A stretch of DNA of 64,000 bases from Gammaproteobacteria bacterium. GTDB taxonomy: Bacteria > Pseudomonadota > Gammaproteobacteria > HyVt-429. This document shows, in pieces, positions 43,555-52,915 of this stretch; within the stretch, counting starts at the first letter, position 1; the number at the start of each line of letters is the position of its first letter. Both the position numbers and the translations under genes were made by a program. The notes beneath the pieces are model-generated. The model did no database searches, was not told where the DNA came from, and worked only from the letters and a program-made list of their open reading frames with translations. The stretch covers positions 62,001-126,000 of the forward strand of contig JAADGI010000032.1 of assembly GCA_013152415.1 (NCBI GenBank), read 5' to 3'.

Positions 43555-44910
43555 ATGTTTGAACAACTCCAAGATCGCCTGGCCGGTGCGCTAAAGCAAC
43601 TCAAGGGCCAGGGCCGACTCACCGAGGCGAATATCGGCGACAGCCTGCGAGCCGTGCGCATGGCCCTATTGGAGGCCGATGTTGCCTTGCCAGTGGCCAA
43701 GGCCTTTATTGAACGGGTACGCGAGCGGGCGATAGGCCAGAAGGTACTGGAAAGCCTTAACCCGGGTCAGGCCGTGACCAAAGTCGTCTATGACGAATTG
43801 GTGGACCTTATGGGAACCACCAATGAAGGTCTCAATCTTGCGGTAAGACCACCGGCGGTGATGATGGTGGCGGGCCTGCAGGGTGCGGGTAAAACCACTA
43901 CCGTGGCCAAGCTCGCCCGTAGATTACAAGAGCGGGAGAAGAAAAAGGTTTTGCTGGCCAGTGCCGACATCTATCGTCCTGCAGCCATCGATCAGCTCGA
44001 GCGACTGGCCGGGGATGTAGGGGCCGAGTTTTATCGGGGCAGTGAAGGTGCCGCTGCGGTTGCCATTGCCATCGAGGCAGTGGAACAGGCCAGTCGTGTA
44101 CACGCGGATGTGGTCCTGGTGGATACCGCCGGTCGTCTGCACGTGGATGAGGCCATGATGGACGAGATCAAGGCGCTGCATGAGGCCCTGAACCCCATCG
44201 AGACCCTCTTTGTGGTGGACAGTATGACCGGCCAGGATGCGGTACACAGTGCCCAGGCCTTCAATGAGGTCTTGCCGCTCACCGGTGTGGTGCTCACCAA
44301 GACCGATGGTGATGCCCGGGGTGGTGCCGCCTTATCGGTACGCCAGGTTACCGGCAAGCCAATTAAATTTTTGGGTGTGGGTGAAAAGACCGATGCCCTT
44401 GAGGTCTTTCATCCAGAGCGCCTGGCATCCCGTATCCTGGGAATGGGAGACGTCCTCTCCCTGGTAGAAGAGGCCCGACATCAGGCCGATCAAAAACAGA
44501 CCGAAAAGCTGACCAGGAAGTTAAAGAAGGGCAAGGGTTTTGATCTGGGTGACTTGCGTGAGCAATTATTGCAGATGGAGAAGATGGGCGGTATGGCCAG
44601 TATGTTGGATAAGCTGCCTGCGGGAATGGGCCTGCCCCAGGGGGCGGCGTCTCAATTGGACTCAAAACAAAATGCGCGCATGATCGCCATTATTGACTCA
44701 ATGACCCCCCACGAACGCCGTTCCCCGGATATCGTGCGGGCCTCCCGTAAGCGCAGGATTGCCCAGGGGTCGGGTACCCAGGTACAGGATGTGAACAGGC
44801 TCCTTAAACAATTTGTCAAAATGCAAAAAATGATGAAGCGTATGGGTAAGGGCGGTATGGCCAAGATGGCACGTGCCATGCAGGCCAAGATTCCCGGCAT
44901 GCCCATGTAG
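43555..44910 (+). CDS. ffh: Signal recognition particle protein Ffh
   Basis: 451 residues. The N-domain is helical; the GTPase has GLQGAGKTTT (G1), DTAGR (G3) and TKTDGDARGG (G4) in order. The C-terminal M domain is Met-rich (MQKMMKRMGKGGMAKM) and would bind 4.5S RNA and signal sequences. Ffh targets nascent inner-membrane proteins to FtsY at the membrane. The ATG is preceded by AT-rich sequence without a strong ribosome binding site. It stands divergent from ypjD, as is common in gammaproteobacteria. Confidence 0.97.
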   Translation: MFEQLQDRLAGALKQLKGQGRLTEANIGDSLRAVRMALLEADVALPVAKAFIERVRERAIGQKVLESLNPGQAVTKVVYDELVDLMGTTNEGLNLAVRPPAVMMVAGLQGAGKTTTVAKLARRLQEREKKKVLLASADIYRPAAIDQLERLAGDVGAEFYRGSEGAAAVAIAIEAVEQASRVHADVVLVDTAGRLHVDEAMMDEIKALHEALNPIETLFVVDSMTGQDAVHSAQAFNEVLPLTGVVLTKTDGDARGGAALSVRQVTGKPIKFLGVGEKTDALEVFHPERLASRILGMGDVLSLVEEARHQADQKQTEKLTRKLKKGKGFDLGDLREQLLQMEKMGGMASMLDKLPAGMGLPQGAASQLDSKQNARMIAIIDSMTPHERRSPDIVRASRKRRIAQGSGTQVQDVNRLLKQFVKMQKMMKRMGKGGMAKMARAMQAKIPGMPM

Positions 44911-45002
44911 CTTTTCCCAGGTGCGAAGGGCACAGCTCGCAGGTACAATGTGGGTCGGGCCAAGACCCTACACCTGGGCCTACGTTTTGCGCTGGAACTT
45001 AA

Positions 45003-45611
45003 ATGAAACCAACAAACCGACAACAGAGCCGATTAGGCAAAAACACCTGGCCAGTGGTGATTGTGGCTGTGGTGATGACTTTATTGGCTACGGCCATGGG
45101 GGAGGTGTGGGCTCAATCCGGCCAACGCCTGAGCCAGGAGTCCCACGGGCTCAAGCTCAGGATTGCCCCCCGTACCCCGGATCAGATTCTCGCCTTTTAT
45201 ACTGCGCGCCATCTACCGGAAGTTGCGGTAAAGCATTTGGTTGCTGCCTGTTTGATTACGGTGTCCGTACGCAACCGCAGCCAAAAAGTGGTGTGGCTTG
45301 AGCCGGGCCGATGGCGGTTTGTGTTTGACGATGGTCAGTCGGCCGAGCGCCTGGACCGGCAATACTGGGATGATCTGTGGCAGCAGCTTAAGGTGCCACT
45401 GGGCAGTCGTGCCACTTTCGGCTGGACACAGTTGCCGGAAAGTCGGGACTTACAGCCTGGCGAACCTATCGGTGGCAACATGGTCCTAAAGCGGACCGAC
45501 AAGACTTTTTCTATTGAGGTCCGGATGGCTACCGGTAAAGACAAAAAGGGGGCCGAGATCGTGTTACGAATACCCAACGTAAAATGCGCCACAGACAAGG
45601 TGTCGTCGTGA
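45003..45611 (+). CDS. Membrane-anchored or exported protein of unknown function
   Basis: 202 residues. A hydrophobic segment at about 17-35 (WPVVIVAVVMTLLATAMGEV) ends in VWAQ, a plausible signal peptide. The mature region (VVWLEPGRWRFVFDDGQSAE) is a beta-rich domain of unknown type. The gene lies between ffh and tlpA-like gene and ends by overlapping the next start (GTGA), so the two are probably cotranscribed and may act together at the cell envelope. No domain name is offered. Confidence 0.6.
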   Translation: MKPTNRQQSRLGKNTWPVVIVAVVMTLLATAMGEVWAQSGQRLSQESHGLKLRIAPRTPDQILAFYTARHLPEVAVKHLVAACLITVSVRNRSQKVVWLEPGRWRFVFDDGQSAERLDRQYWDDLWQQLKVPLGSRATFGWTQLPESRDLQPGEPIGGNMVLKRTDKTFSIEVRMATGKDKKGAEIVLRIPNVKCATDKVSS

Positions 45612-46123
45612 AATTGCCTGTCATCAGCCTGGTGCTTTGGTTTGTTGCCGTCAGTGCGGTGGCGGGCGGGACACCCCCTGGCCTGATGCCCCTGGACGGG
45701 CGTATGGCCCCGGCCCTTAAGCTCGCCGATATGGATGGCAAGACCACAGACCTGGCCCAGATGCGGGGGCAGTGGGTCCTGGTCCATTTCTGGGCCAGTT
45801 GGTGCGGTCCCTGCCGTCGCGAAATGCCCACATTGCAGCGGATGAGAGAGCAGATCCCGGTCACCGACCTGGCGATGGTGCTGATCAATACCGCCGAAAA
45901 TGATGAGGAGGTGTTCAGTTTTATGGGGGTAGTGGCGCCAAATCTGGAGTCTCTCCTGGATACCGATGGGCAAGTGACCGCCAAATGGCGGCCCCGGGGG
46001 CTACCCTCCAGCTTTCTGGTGGACCCGGAAGGGCGTTTGCGATACATCGCTCTGGGTGGGCGTCAATGGGATTCTCCGGCCTATCTGCAGTTTCTGCGTC
46101 ATTTGACCCTGGAACGGCCCTAG
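45608..46123 (+). CDS. TlpA/ResA-like thiol-disulfide oxidoreductase
   Basis: 171 residues from GTG 45608, which overlaps the preceding TGA and has AAGGTG seven bases upstream. An N-terminal hydrophobic region (VISLVLWFVAVSAVAGG) is a signal peptide or anchor. The thioredoxin fold has WASWCGPCRREMP and the cis-Pro loop GLPSSFLVDPEG. Such proteins reduce periplasmic disulfides, for example in cytochrome c assembly. The upstream partner is unknown. Confidence 0.85.
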   Translation: MKLPVISLVLWFVAVSAVAGGTPPGLMPLDGRMAPALKLADMDGKTTDLAQMRGQWVLVHFWASWCGPCRREMPTLQRMREQIPVTDLAMVLINTAENDEEVFSFMGVVAPNLESLLDTDGQVTAKWRPRGLPSSFLVDPEGRLRYIALGGRQWDSPAYLQFLRHLTLERP

Positions 46124-46195
46124 CACGGCTCGGTGCGGCTAAAAAAGACCAGCATATTCATGGTGCTATGGCTTTCTTTAGGCGTGGAGAAACGT

Positions 46196-46201
46196 TAAAA
46201 T
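46196..46201 (+). promoter_or_regulatory. Candidate -10 of the rpsP operon promoter
   Basis: TAAAAT is followed by the GC-rich CCCGCGCCC, typical of ribosomal promoters under stringent control. The -35 TTTCTT at 46173-46178 is weak and 17 bases distant, so the call is tentative. Confidence 0.35.
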
Positions 46202-46283
46202 CCCGCGCCCATAGCAGCACTGGTGCTGGGTGTCTGCCTGAGGGCAGGCTCAAATCAAGCTTTATTATAGAGGGTAATAGATC

Positions 46284-46526
46284 ATGGTGATCATACGGTT
46301 GGCCCGTGGTGGTGCAAAGAAGCGGCCCTACTACTCCATTGTTGTCGCCGACCAACGTCGTGCGGCTACAGGCAAGTTTATTGAACGTCTAGGCTTTTTC
46401 AATCCCTGCGCAGCGGACAATGAAGAGTCCTTGCGCATTGATCGGGATCGCGTGAAATACTGGATTGGGCGTGGTGGCAAGATGTCTGATCGTGTTGCCT
46501 CGCTGCTAAAACCCAAAGCAGCCTGA
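46284..46526 (+). CDS. rpsP: 30S ribosomal protein S16
   Basis: 80 residues, ATG at 46284 with GAGGGT nine bases upstream. [20 protein letters not shown] is the universal N-terminus. It is a small-subunit assembly protein. It begins the conserved operon rpsP-rimM-trmD-rplS. The stretch upstream, TAAAAT at 46196-46201 followed by CCCGCGCCC, could be a promoter with a GC-rich discriminator, but its -35 is weak. Confidence 0.97.
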   Translation: MVIIRLARGGAKKRPYYSIVVADQRRAATGKFIERLGFFNPCAADNEESLRIDRDRVKYWIGRGGKMSDRVASLLKPKAA

Positions 46527-46543
46527 TAGTTGTTAAGAGTGAC

Positions 46544-47053
46544 GTGCCTGCTCATCAGGACGAGCGCATCACTCTGGGGCGGATAGCGGGGGTTTTCGGC
46601 GTTAAGGGTTGGGTTAAGGTTTTTTCTTATACACGGCCCAAGCAAGCCATTTTTGACTACAAGCAATGGTACTTATCGACCCCCATGGGTGATAAGGCCT
46701 ACAGACTGATTTCAGGACGGTCCCAGGGAAAGGGTTTGGTTGTGTCTCTGCAGGGCTGCAACGATAGAGATGGCGCGGCACAGTTGGTGGGTGCCGACAT
46801 CACAGTCTGCGCAGAAGATATACCGGTGTTGGCAAAGGGTGATTTTTATTGGCACCAATTGATTGGACTCAAGGTGTTCAATCGCGACAAAAGGGAACTT
46901 GGGATTGTTGTCAGCATGCTGGATACCGGTGCCAACGATGTTTTGGTGGTACAGGGAGATCGAGAACGATTGATTCCCTATATCCCTACGGTGATCGATG
47001 AAATCGACACGGATGGTGGTACCGTAGTGGTCGATTGGGATGCGGATTTTTAG
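46544..47053 (+). CDS. rimM: 16S rRNA processing protein RimM
   Basis: 169 residues from a GTG at 46544, 17 bases after the rpsP stop. The N-terminal domain begins ITLGRIAGVFGVKGWVKVFS and the C-terminal PRC-barrel contains KGDFYWHQLIGLKVFNRDKR. RimM binds S19 and helps mature the 3' domain of 16S rRNA. Followed by trmD. Confidence 0.95.
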   Translation: MPAHQDERITLGRIAGVFGVKGWVKVFSYTRPKQAIFDYKQWYLSTPMGDKAYRLISGRSQGKGLVVSLQGCNDRDGAAQLVGADITVCAEDIPVLAKGDFYWHQLIGLKVFNRDKRELGIVVSMLDTGANDVLVVQGDRERLIPYIPTVIDEIDTDGGTVVVDWDADF

Positions 47054-47065
47054 TGTGGTGGTGTG

Positions 47066-47827
47066 ATGCGGATTGATGTGGTCACAATTTTTCCGCAGAT
47101 GTTTGATGCCATCATCGACTACGGGGTGACCCGTCGAGCCCTGGAACAGGGCCAGTTGAGTTTACAGTGTTGGGATCTGCGGGATTACACGACGGACAAA
47201 TACCGCCGTGTGGATGACCGGCCCTTTGGAGGCGGTCCCGGCATGGTGATGATGGCCGACCCACTGGACCAAGCTTTACGTCGGGCGCGTGAGGCTCAGG
47301 CCGGTCGGGCCAAGGTGCTGTATTTATCGCCCCAGGGGCGGCCCTTGGATCACCCGGCGGTGATGGAACTGGCCGCACGAGAAGGTTTAATTTTGTTGGC
47401 AGGACGCTATGAAGGGGTCGACGAGCGTTTGCTGGAGGCCCAGGTGGATGAGGAGTGGTCCATCGGTGATTACGTGTTATCCGGTGGTGAACTCGCCGCC
47501 ATGGTGTTGATTGATGCCGTGGCCAGACAATTACCCGGGACTTTGGGTAACGCTGCATCGGCACAGGAGGACTCCTTTGCCACCGGACTTTTGGATTGTG
47601 GCCACTACACACGACCGGCCCGGTTTGCCGGCCGTAGCGTGCCCGAGGTGTTATTGTCGGGTGATCACGAACAGATTCGGCGCTGGCGGCTCAAGCAGGC
47701 CCTGGGGCGAACATGGTTGAGGCGACCGGAGTTGTTGGACGGTCTACAGTTAGATGCAGAACAGGCGCGTTTGTTGGAAGAGTTTCAGCAGGCGCATCGA
47801 AAAAACCAGGAGAACAGACATGAGTAA
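47066..47827 (+). CDS. trmD: tRNA (guanine-37-N1)-methyltransferase
   Basis: 253 residues from ATG 47066 ([13 protein letters not shown]); a GTG directly before is in frame. The SPOUT trefoil knot motifs are [22 protein letters not shown] and [13 protein letters not shown]. It methylates G37 next to the anticodon and prevents frameshifting. It overlaps rplS by eight bases. Confidence 0.97.
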   Translation: MRIDVVTIFPQMFDAIIDYGVTRRALEQGQLSLQCWDLRDYTTDKYRRVDDRPFGGGPGMVMMADPLDQALRRAREAQAGRAKVLYLSPQGRPLDHPAVMELAAREGLILLAGRYEGVDERLLEAQVDEEWSIGDYVLSGGELAAMVLIDAVARQLPGTLGNAASAQEDSFATGLLDCGHYTRPARFAGRSVPEVLLSGDHEQIRRWRLKQALGRTWLRRPELLDGLQLDAEQARLLEEFQQAHRKNQENRHE

Positions 47828-48164
47828 GATTATTCAGGAACTCGAGTCCGAACAGATGAAGCAGGATATTCCTGAATTTGGCCCAGGTGATACCTTGGCG
47901 GTTCAGGTCAGAGTGGTCGAAGGGGGCCGTGAACGCCTGCAGGTTTTTGAAGGCGTAGTGATTGGGCGTCGCAATCGAGGCCTCAACTCGTCGTTTACGG
48001 TACGCAAGATATCCTATGGCGAAGGTGTCGAAAGGGTTTTTCAGTTGCACAGCCCGATGGTCGCCGGTATTGAGGTCAAGCGCCGCGGTGATGTGCGCCG
48101 TGCCAAGCTGTACTATCTGCGAGATCGCACCGGCAAGGCGGCACGTATCAAGGAAAAAATCTGA
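47820..48164 (+). CDS. rplS: 50S ribosomal protein L19
   Basis: 114 residues from ATG 47820, with CAGGAGA upstream. The protein reads [20 protein letters not shown] onward and contains [20 protein letters not shown]; it lies at the 30S-50S interface. It closes the operon, which ends at the strong terminator at 48199-48232. Confidence 0.97.
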   Translation: MSKIIQELESEQMKQDIPEFGPGDTLAVQVRVVEGGRERLQVFEGVVIGRRNRGLNSSFTVRKISYGEGVERVFQLHSPMVAGIEVKRRGDVRRAKLYYLRDRTGKAARIKEKI

Positions 48165-48198
48165 GTCTGGCGGTGAGTTGCCGCGAGTCTGGACGAGG

Positions 48199-48232
48199 CG
48201 GGTGCCATGGCGACATGGCACCCGTTTTTTTT
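48199..48232 (+). terminator. Rho-independent terminator of rpsP-rimM-trmD-rplS
   Basis: An 11-bp perfect stem CGGGTGCCATG / CATGGCACCCG with a GCGA tetraloop is followed by eight T. Confidence 0.95.
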
Positions 48233-48306
48233 GGGCTAGATCAGGAAGGTCTGCATATATGCTCGACGTAGGCAAACAACCGAGTGTATGATTTGAGGCC
48301 TGATAG

Positions 48307-48443
48307 TCTCGCAAAGACGCCAAGGACGCAAAGATAGTTTGGATTTATTCTGCAGGGCGACTTAACTGTTGTTGAGTTTTTAACACATCTCTATTTCTAG
48401 CTTTCGTCGCTTTTCTCTTTGCGTCCTTGGCGTCTTTGCGAGA
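48307..48443. repeat. 137-bp MITE-like element with 28-bp perfect inverted ends
   Basis: The left arm (48307-48334) starts TCTCGCAAAGACGCCAAGGA and the right arm (48416-48443) is its exact reverse complement over 28 bases. The 81-base interior has no reading frame or hairpin of note and is richer in T. It sits between the rplS terminator and the next gene. Confidence 0.85.
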
Positions 48444-48492
48444 GCCGATTTAGCGTGAATGACCCACAACATATTGGAGTTAGGTCATATAG

Positions 48493-50247
48493 ATGAATCA
48501 ACCGTTGATGAATAAATCGGTGTTGGTTTTGCTGGCCTTAGTGTTTCTGGCCAACCCGGGCCATGCCGACAGTGAGGGTCTGGAGCGAATTGATGCCCTG
48601 GTAAAGGGTGGTGCATCCAACCTGGCGTTGAGTGTGCTGGAGGCCGAACAACCGGACCCGAGTGAACGTGAGGCCTGGGTCAAGTGGGAGCAACGTCGCT
48701 TTGATATTTATGTGGCGCAAAATAAGTGGGCCGAGGTGGACCAACGCCTTGCCGCTTTGCCTAAAGACTTTCCGGTCAATCTGTTGCGTGACCTGTTGGA
48801 AAAGGCCGCCGATGCTGCACTCGACAGAGGTGATGGTGCCAAGGCCCGGGTCTATCTTCGAAAACTCCTGTGGCAATATGCAGACGGATCAATATCCACA
48901 AAGGCCTGGCGCACAAAGGTGATCAAGAGTTATCTGGTTGAAGATCTCGTTGCCGATGCCAGCATCGCTATGGAGCGTTATCGAAAAGAATTTAAACCCC
49001 GCAATCGCGATTGGCACTATCTGCATGCACGAGTGTTGTTGCGTGCTGGAAAACCGGCCGATGCCGCCAAAGTGGTTTCCCCCCTAAAGACATTTGAAGG
49101 CCGGTTTTTGAAGTTGCTGGCCAAGTTGCGCAGCACACCCCAGTCTGCAGCAACGGTCATCAAACAAGCTTTGGCCTTGGCCAAGGAAACCCGTAAACGT
49201 CAACAGATCAATATTCGAGTATGGGCGGTACTTGCAGAGGCGGCAAAATTGTCCAGAAACAATGCGCTGCTGGTTCAGGCATTGGAAAAGACGTTGTTAT
49301 TGAATGATCGATTGTTCGAGTTTCAGGCCGATGATCTATGGGCCGCCTATGAAGATTTTGGTGAGGAGTTTGGTAACCAATCCAATCTTCTCATCGGTGA
49401 TGACAAGGCCTGGTTTGCCATAGCCAGGAAAAACCGGAAACGTAGCCCCACCCGGACACGAGCCATCTACGCATTGATAGGGCAACGCAGTCAGGATGAT
49501 GCCGCCCGTGCCCAGGGCCACTATCGTCTGCTCAAATCCCTGTACAACAGTAAAATCTTTGCCGTGGCACAAAAGCTCTATATGGAATCGAGTCGCTATC
49601 CTGAGCGCTCATCCCTGCCGGTGGTGGTACGATATTATCTTTCCGACAAGGCCTTCAGGGCCTTTAATATAAAATTGGCTGCCGAACTGGTTGAGGGCCT
49701 GGACACCCCCCCTCCGCAGCAGAGTGAGGAAGAATGGGCCTTGCGTCGTGCACGCCTGAGCATTTATGCAGGTAATTATCAACGTGGGCTTGAACTGCTC
49801 GATGCGCAGCTGCAGAAATACGATAAGATTGACGGTGAGACTGCCGACCGGGTGTTGCCGGTGATGTTTGATCTACAGGCCGCCAAGCAGCACATCCAGG
49901 CCTATGAGATGTTTGCGCGCATATTTAAAAAACTGAATTCTAAACGCCTGCAACGCGAAGTCCTGTTTTGGATGGCCGAGTCACAGGAAGCACAGGCCCA
50001 TCATAAAGTAGCCGCAGAACTCTATTTGCGTTCCGCCAAGCACCGCCATCCTTCGGCATCGGATATGTGGGCACAGACTGCGCGTTTTAATGCGGCCCAA
50101 TCCCTGGCCAAGGCAGGTCTCGTGGTGGATGCGGAATCGGTGTACCGTAGGCTATTGGCTATTACTGGCGACCCTAAACGCCGTGCCACTATCGAGCGAA
50201 ATCTCAAGCACCTATGGTTACTGGGACCCTCAAATACGACGCCGTAA
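48493..50247 (+). CDS. Exported TPR-like repeat protein of unknown function
   Basis: 584 residues. The N-terminal signal (VLVLLALVFLANPGHA) with an AxA-type end suggests periplasmic location. The mature protein is a chain of helix pairs with the consensus of tetratricopeptide/Sel1-like repeats, including KARVYLRKLLWQYADGS and VDAESVYRRLLAITGDP near the end. No enzyme motif is seen; such proteins often scaffold envelope complexes. Start ATG 48493 has GGAG upstream. The gene overlaps ogt by 34 bases. Confidence 0.75.
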   Translation: MNQPLMNKSVLVLLALVFLANPGHADSEGLERIDALVKGGASNLALSVLEAEQPDPSEREAWVKWEQRRFDIYVAQNKWAEVDQRLAALPKDFPVNLLRDLLEKAADAALDRGDGAKARVYLRKLLWQYADGSISTKAWRTKVIKSYLVEDLVADASIAMERYRKEFKPRNRDWHYLHARVLLRAGKPADAAKVVSPLKTFEGRFLKLLAKLRSTPQSAATVIKQALALAKETRKRQQINIRVWAVLAEAAKLSRNNALLVQALEKTLLLNDRLFEFQADDLWAAYEDFGEEFGNQSNLLIGDDKAWFAIARKNRKRSPTRTRAIYALIGQRSQDDAARAQGHYRLLKSLYNSKIFAVAQKLYMESSRYPERSSLPVVVRYYLSDKAFRAFNIKLAAELVEGLDTPPPQQSEEEWALRRARLSIYAGNYQRGLELLDAQLQKYDKIDGETADRVLPVMFDLQAAKQHIQAYEMFARIFKKLNSKRLQREVLFWMAESQEAQAHHKVAAELYLRSAKHRHPSASDMWAQTARFNAAQSLAKAGLVVDAESVYRRLLAITGDPKRRATIERNLKHLWLLGPSNTTP

Positions 50248-50693
50248 TCGCCACGCCGTTTGGGCGTATTGGTATTACTGCACAGGACAATGCCTTGTGT
50301 GGCATTGATTTGCTGAGCCCCAGGATCTCCTTACGTAGCTCTGAAAATTCATTGGCACTCGATGTCTGTCGGCAGATACAGGCCTACATTGATGACCCTG
50401 CAAGTTCATTCGATCTGCCGCTGTGTGTATCGGGTACGGTCTATCAACAGCGGGTATGGACCACCCTGCAACAAATCGTACCGGGCGAGGCTGTGAGCTA
50501 CGGTGCGCTTGCACACAAGCTGAGCAGTGGCCCTCGGGCGGTAGCAGCAGCCTGTCGTGCCAATGCCGTACCCATTGTCATTCCCTGTCACCGCGTGGTG
50601 GCAAAAACGGGTTTGGGGGGATACATGGGGCAGCGTGACGGACCGGCCATGCGAATGAAGACCTGGTTGCTGGAACATGAAAGCCCAGGATAG
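50214..50693 (+). CDS. ogt: Methylated-DNA-protein-cysteine methyltransferase
   Basis: 159 residues. The active-site Cys lies in PIVIPCHRVV, and the DNA-binding helix before it ends RAVAAACRANAVP. It repairs O6-methylguanine by accepting the alkyl group in one suicidal step. Ogt and AdaB-type enzymes share these motifs; its size and lack of an Ada domain favour Ogt. It overlaps the upstream repeat-protein gene and the following recombinase (17 bases). Confidence 0.93.
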   Translation: MVTGTLKYDAVIATPFGRIGITAQDNALCGIDLLSPRISLRSSENSLALDVCRQIQAYIDDPASSFDLPLCVSGTVYQQRVWTTLQQIVPGEAVSYGALAHKLSSGPRAVAAACRANAVPIVIPCHRVVAKTGLGGYMGQRDGPAMRMKTWLLEHESPG

Positions 50694-51573
50694 TGCTTGC
50701 ATCGACCGCTTTTTGGATCGGTTGTGGATGGAGTCGGGGCTCAGTGACAACACACTCAGCGCCTATCGCCATGATGTCAGCCGTTTTGCAGACTGGTTAG
50801 AGCAAAACCAGTTGGCCCTGCTGCAGGCACAACGGCAACATGTGCTGAGCTATCTCGCCCAGCGCGTGGAGACCGGTGCCCGTCCCCGCACCACAGCGCG
50901 TTTGGTCTCAAGTCTGCGACGACTCTATCGTTATCTGGTCACCGAAGGTGAGATGAGTCAGGACCCGACTGCCCTGGTTGAGCCCCCCAAGTTGCGGCGT
51001 GAATTGCCCATCAGTCTGAGTGAAAAACAGATCGAGGCCTTGTTGGCGGCACCGGATGTCAATGTGGCCCGTGGTCAACGTGACCGGGCCATGTTGGAGT
51101 TGTGTTATGCCACCGGGCTACGGGTCTCTGAGTTGGTGACGCTCAGTGTGGCCCAGGTCAATCTTGCTGCCGGTGTGATGCGGGTGCTCGGCAAGGGTAG
51201 CAAGGAACGGGTATTGCCTTTAGGCGAAGAGGCCATATACTGGTTACAACGGTTTTTAAAAGATGGCCGGCGAGAGCTGGTTAAACGCAAACCCACCGAT
51301 GCCTTGTTCCCCACAGTGCGGGGTGGCCCCATGACCCGTCAGGCCTTCTGGCAGCACATCAAACGCTATTCAGTGCAGGCGGACATTAAACAGGACATGT
51401 CACCCCATACCTTGCGACACGCCTTCGCCACCCATCTGCTCAACCACGGTGCTGACTTGCGTACGGTACAGCTATTACTCGGTCATGAGGATTTATCCAC
51501 GACTCAAATCTACACCCACGTTGCCCGAGAGCGGCTAAAGAAATTACATAGCGAACATCATCCGAGAGGTTAG
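50677..51573 (+). CDS. xerD: Tyrosine recombinase of the XerD type
   Basis: 298 residues. All catalytic residues are present: Arg in ATGLRVSELV, Lys in GKGSKERVLPL, HTLRHAFATH (H-x-x-R), His in LLGHEDLSTTQIY and the nucleophile Tyr in IYTHV. This fits XerC/XerD, which resolve chromosome dimers at dif with FtsK. The C-terminus and N-terminal start resemble XerD more than XerC. It is clearly different from the degraded island integrases. Confidence 0.9.
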   Translation: MKAQDSACIDRFLDRLWMESGLSDNTLSAYRHDVSRFADWLEQNQLALLQAQRQHVLSYLAQRVETGARPRTTARLVSSLRRLYRYLVTEGEMSQDPTALVEPPKLRRELPISLSEKQIEALLAAPDVNVARGQRDRAMLELCYATGLRVSELVTLSVAQVNLAAGVMRVLGKGSKERVLPLGEEAIYWLQRFLKDGRRELVKRKPTDALFPTVRGGPMTRQAFWQHIKRYSVQADIKQDMSPHTLRHAFATHLLNHGADLRTVQLLLGHEDLSTTQIYTHVARERLKKLHSEHHPRG

Positions 51574-51619
51574 CGATGTCCGAATTATTCTGAGGAGTTT
51601 GGGTAGGTATTGCTACAGA

Positions 51620-52483
51620 CTAATTTAGCAACACCGCCAATTTACCTCGGTATTGAATGACCAGCGGGTGTTGATTGCCCAGTAGGGCAAAAAGCGACAA
51701 CAGGCTGCGGCGGCCGGCGTCGTTATCGAAGCCGCGATCATGGCGGACGACCTCTAAAAGGTTGTCCATGGCCGCTTGGTAATCTCCCGCCACTATCTGT
51801 TGAATACCCAGCTGATAGCGTGCCTGGGTGTCGTTGGGGTGGGCTGACAAGGTCTCGCGCAGAGAATCTACAGACGGAGTATCCTCGGCCATTTGAGCGA
51901 AGTCGAGTTGGGCCTTTAGTGCGATGACCGTCGTGTCGGTTTGAGCGGCGGTGGAGAGTGTGCCGAGGGTTTCCTGGGCGGCGTCTACAGCGCCACTTTC
52001 GAGCAAGGTCTTGGCCAGGGCAATCTTGGGGGAGTCCCGGTCGGGGTCAGAGGCAACGGCCTGTCGCAATAGTTCGATGGCCTGGGTGCTGTCACCGGTC
52101 TTGAGATGGGCCTGGGCGCGTTCAATTATGGCGTCGGATTCCCTGGGGATATGACGGTCGAGGATGTCCCGAATGGCGGCCTCAGGCTGTGCCCCCATAA
52201 ATTCATCAACGACCTCGCCGTGGCGGAAGATTTTTACCGTGGGCAGGCTGCGTATGGCAAACTGCTGGGCGAGCTGTTTCTCGCTTTCGGTATCGACTTT
52301 GGCCAGGAAAAACTTGCCCTGGTAGTCCCCGGCCAGTTTTGCCAAAAGTGGCATGAGGGTGCGGCAGGGGCCACACCAGGCGGCCCAAAAGTCCACCATC
52401 ACCGGGCATTTTTCCGAACGCTCAATGACCTCGGTAGCAAAGGTCTGTTGGCTGACGTCTGCGAGAAAGGTGGAATCTGTCAT
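51620..52483 (-). CDS. cnoX: CnoX-like chaperedoxin (thioredoxin plus TPR)
   Basis: 287 residues. The N-terminal thioredoxin domain has FWAAWCGPCRTLMP (two Cys, unlike E. coli CnoX, which has a modified site) and RSLPTVKIFR. Residues 110-287 form TPR-like repeats (AHLKTGDSTQAIELLRQAVA; YQLGIQQIVAGDYQAAMDNL). CnoX (YbbN) holds oxidation-sensitive proteins and passes them to GroEL. It is monocistronic, next to tRNA-Glu. Confidence 0.88.
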   Translation of the reverse strand: MTDSTFLADVSQQTFATEVIERSEKCPVMVDFWAAWCGPCRTLMPLLAKLAGDYQGKFFLAKVDTESEKQLAQQFAIRSLPTVKIFRHGEVVDEFMGAQPEAAIRDILDRHIPRESDAIIERAQAHLKTGDSTQAIELLRQAVASDPDRDSPKIALAKTLLESGAVDAAQETLGTLSTAAQTDTTVIALKAQLDFAQMAEDTPSVDSLRETLSAHPNDTQARYQLGIQQIVAGDYQAAMDNLLEVVRHDRGFDNDAGRRSLLSLFALLGNQHPLVIQYRGKLAVLLN

Positions 52484-52499
52484 CTTGTCCGGAGATAGT

Positions 52500-52575
52500 T
52501 GGCGCTCCCTAGGGGACTCGAACCCCTGTTACCGGCGTGAGAGGCCAGTGTCCTAGGCCACTAGACGAAGGGAGC
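52500..52575 (-). tRNA. tRNA-Glu(CTC)
   Basis: 76 bases leftward, GCTCCCTTCGTCTAGTGGCC to AGGGAGCGCCA. The anticodon arm CTGGC-CTCTCAC-GCCGG gives CTC. Encoded CCA present. Confidence 0.93.
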
Positions 52576-52810
52576 GTGTGTTACTTCAGGAAGAACGGTA
52601 TTATACTCGGGCAGTTTCCTGATACAACACGATTTTCTGATGCAACAGTTTTTGTCTCAGCACGGGGGATGTGAATTTCTCCCTAATCTTAAAATTTACA
52701 TTCTGAGCCAGTACTGTCCCACTAAGACAGGCCAATTAGTGCTAAAAATGTTGAATTTAGTTGCTGCGAGTGGCATCAAGCTATGAGACATGATTCCAGA
52801 TACCCGGGTT

Positions 52811-52887
52811 CGTCATTCCGGGCTTGACCCGGAATCCATTTTTTTCAACAGCTTACTAGATGCCGGATCAAGTCCGGCATGACGGAG
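52811..52887. repeat. Inverted pair of 'CCGGACTTGATCCGG' repeats upstream of pcnB
   Basis: CGTCATTCCGGGCTTGACCC (left) and TGCCGGATCAAGTCCGGCAT with GACG (right) are inverted versions of one widespread short repeat. A single copy lies in the 3' end of folK (54734-54768). The other 235 bases of this intergenic stretch, 52576-52810, show nothing I can name. Confidence 0.8.
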
Positions 52888-52915
52888 TAGGTTTATGGGA
52901 CAGCAGTGATTCTGA

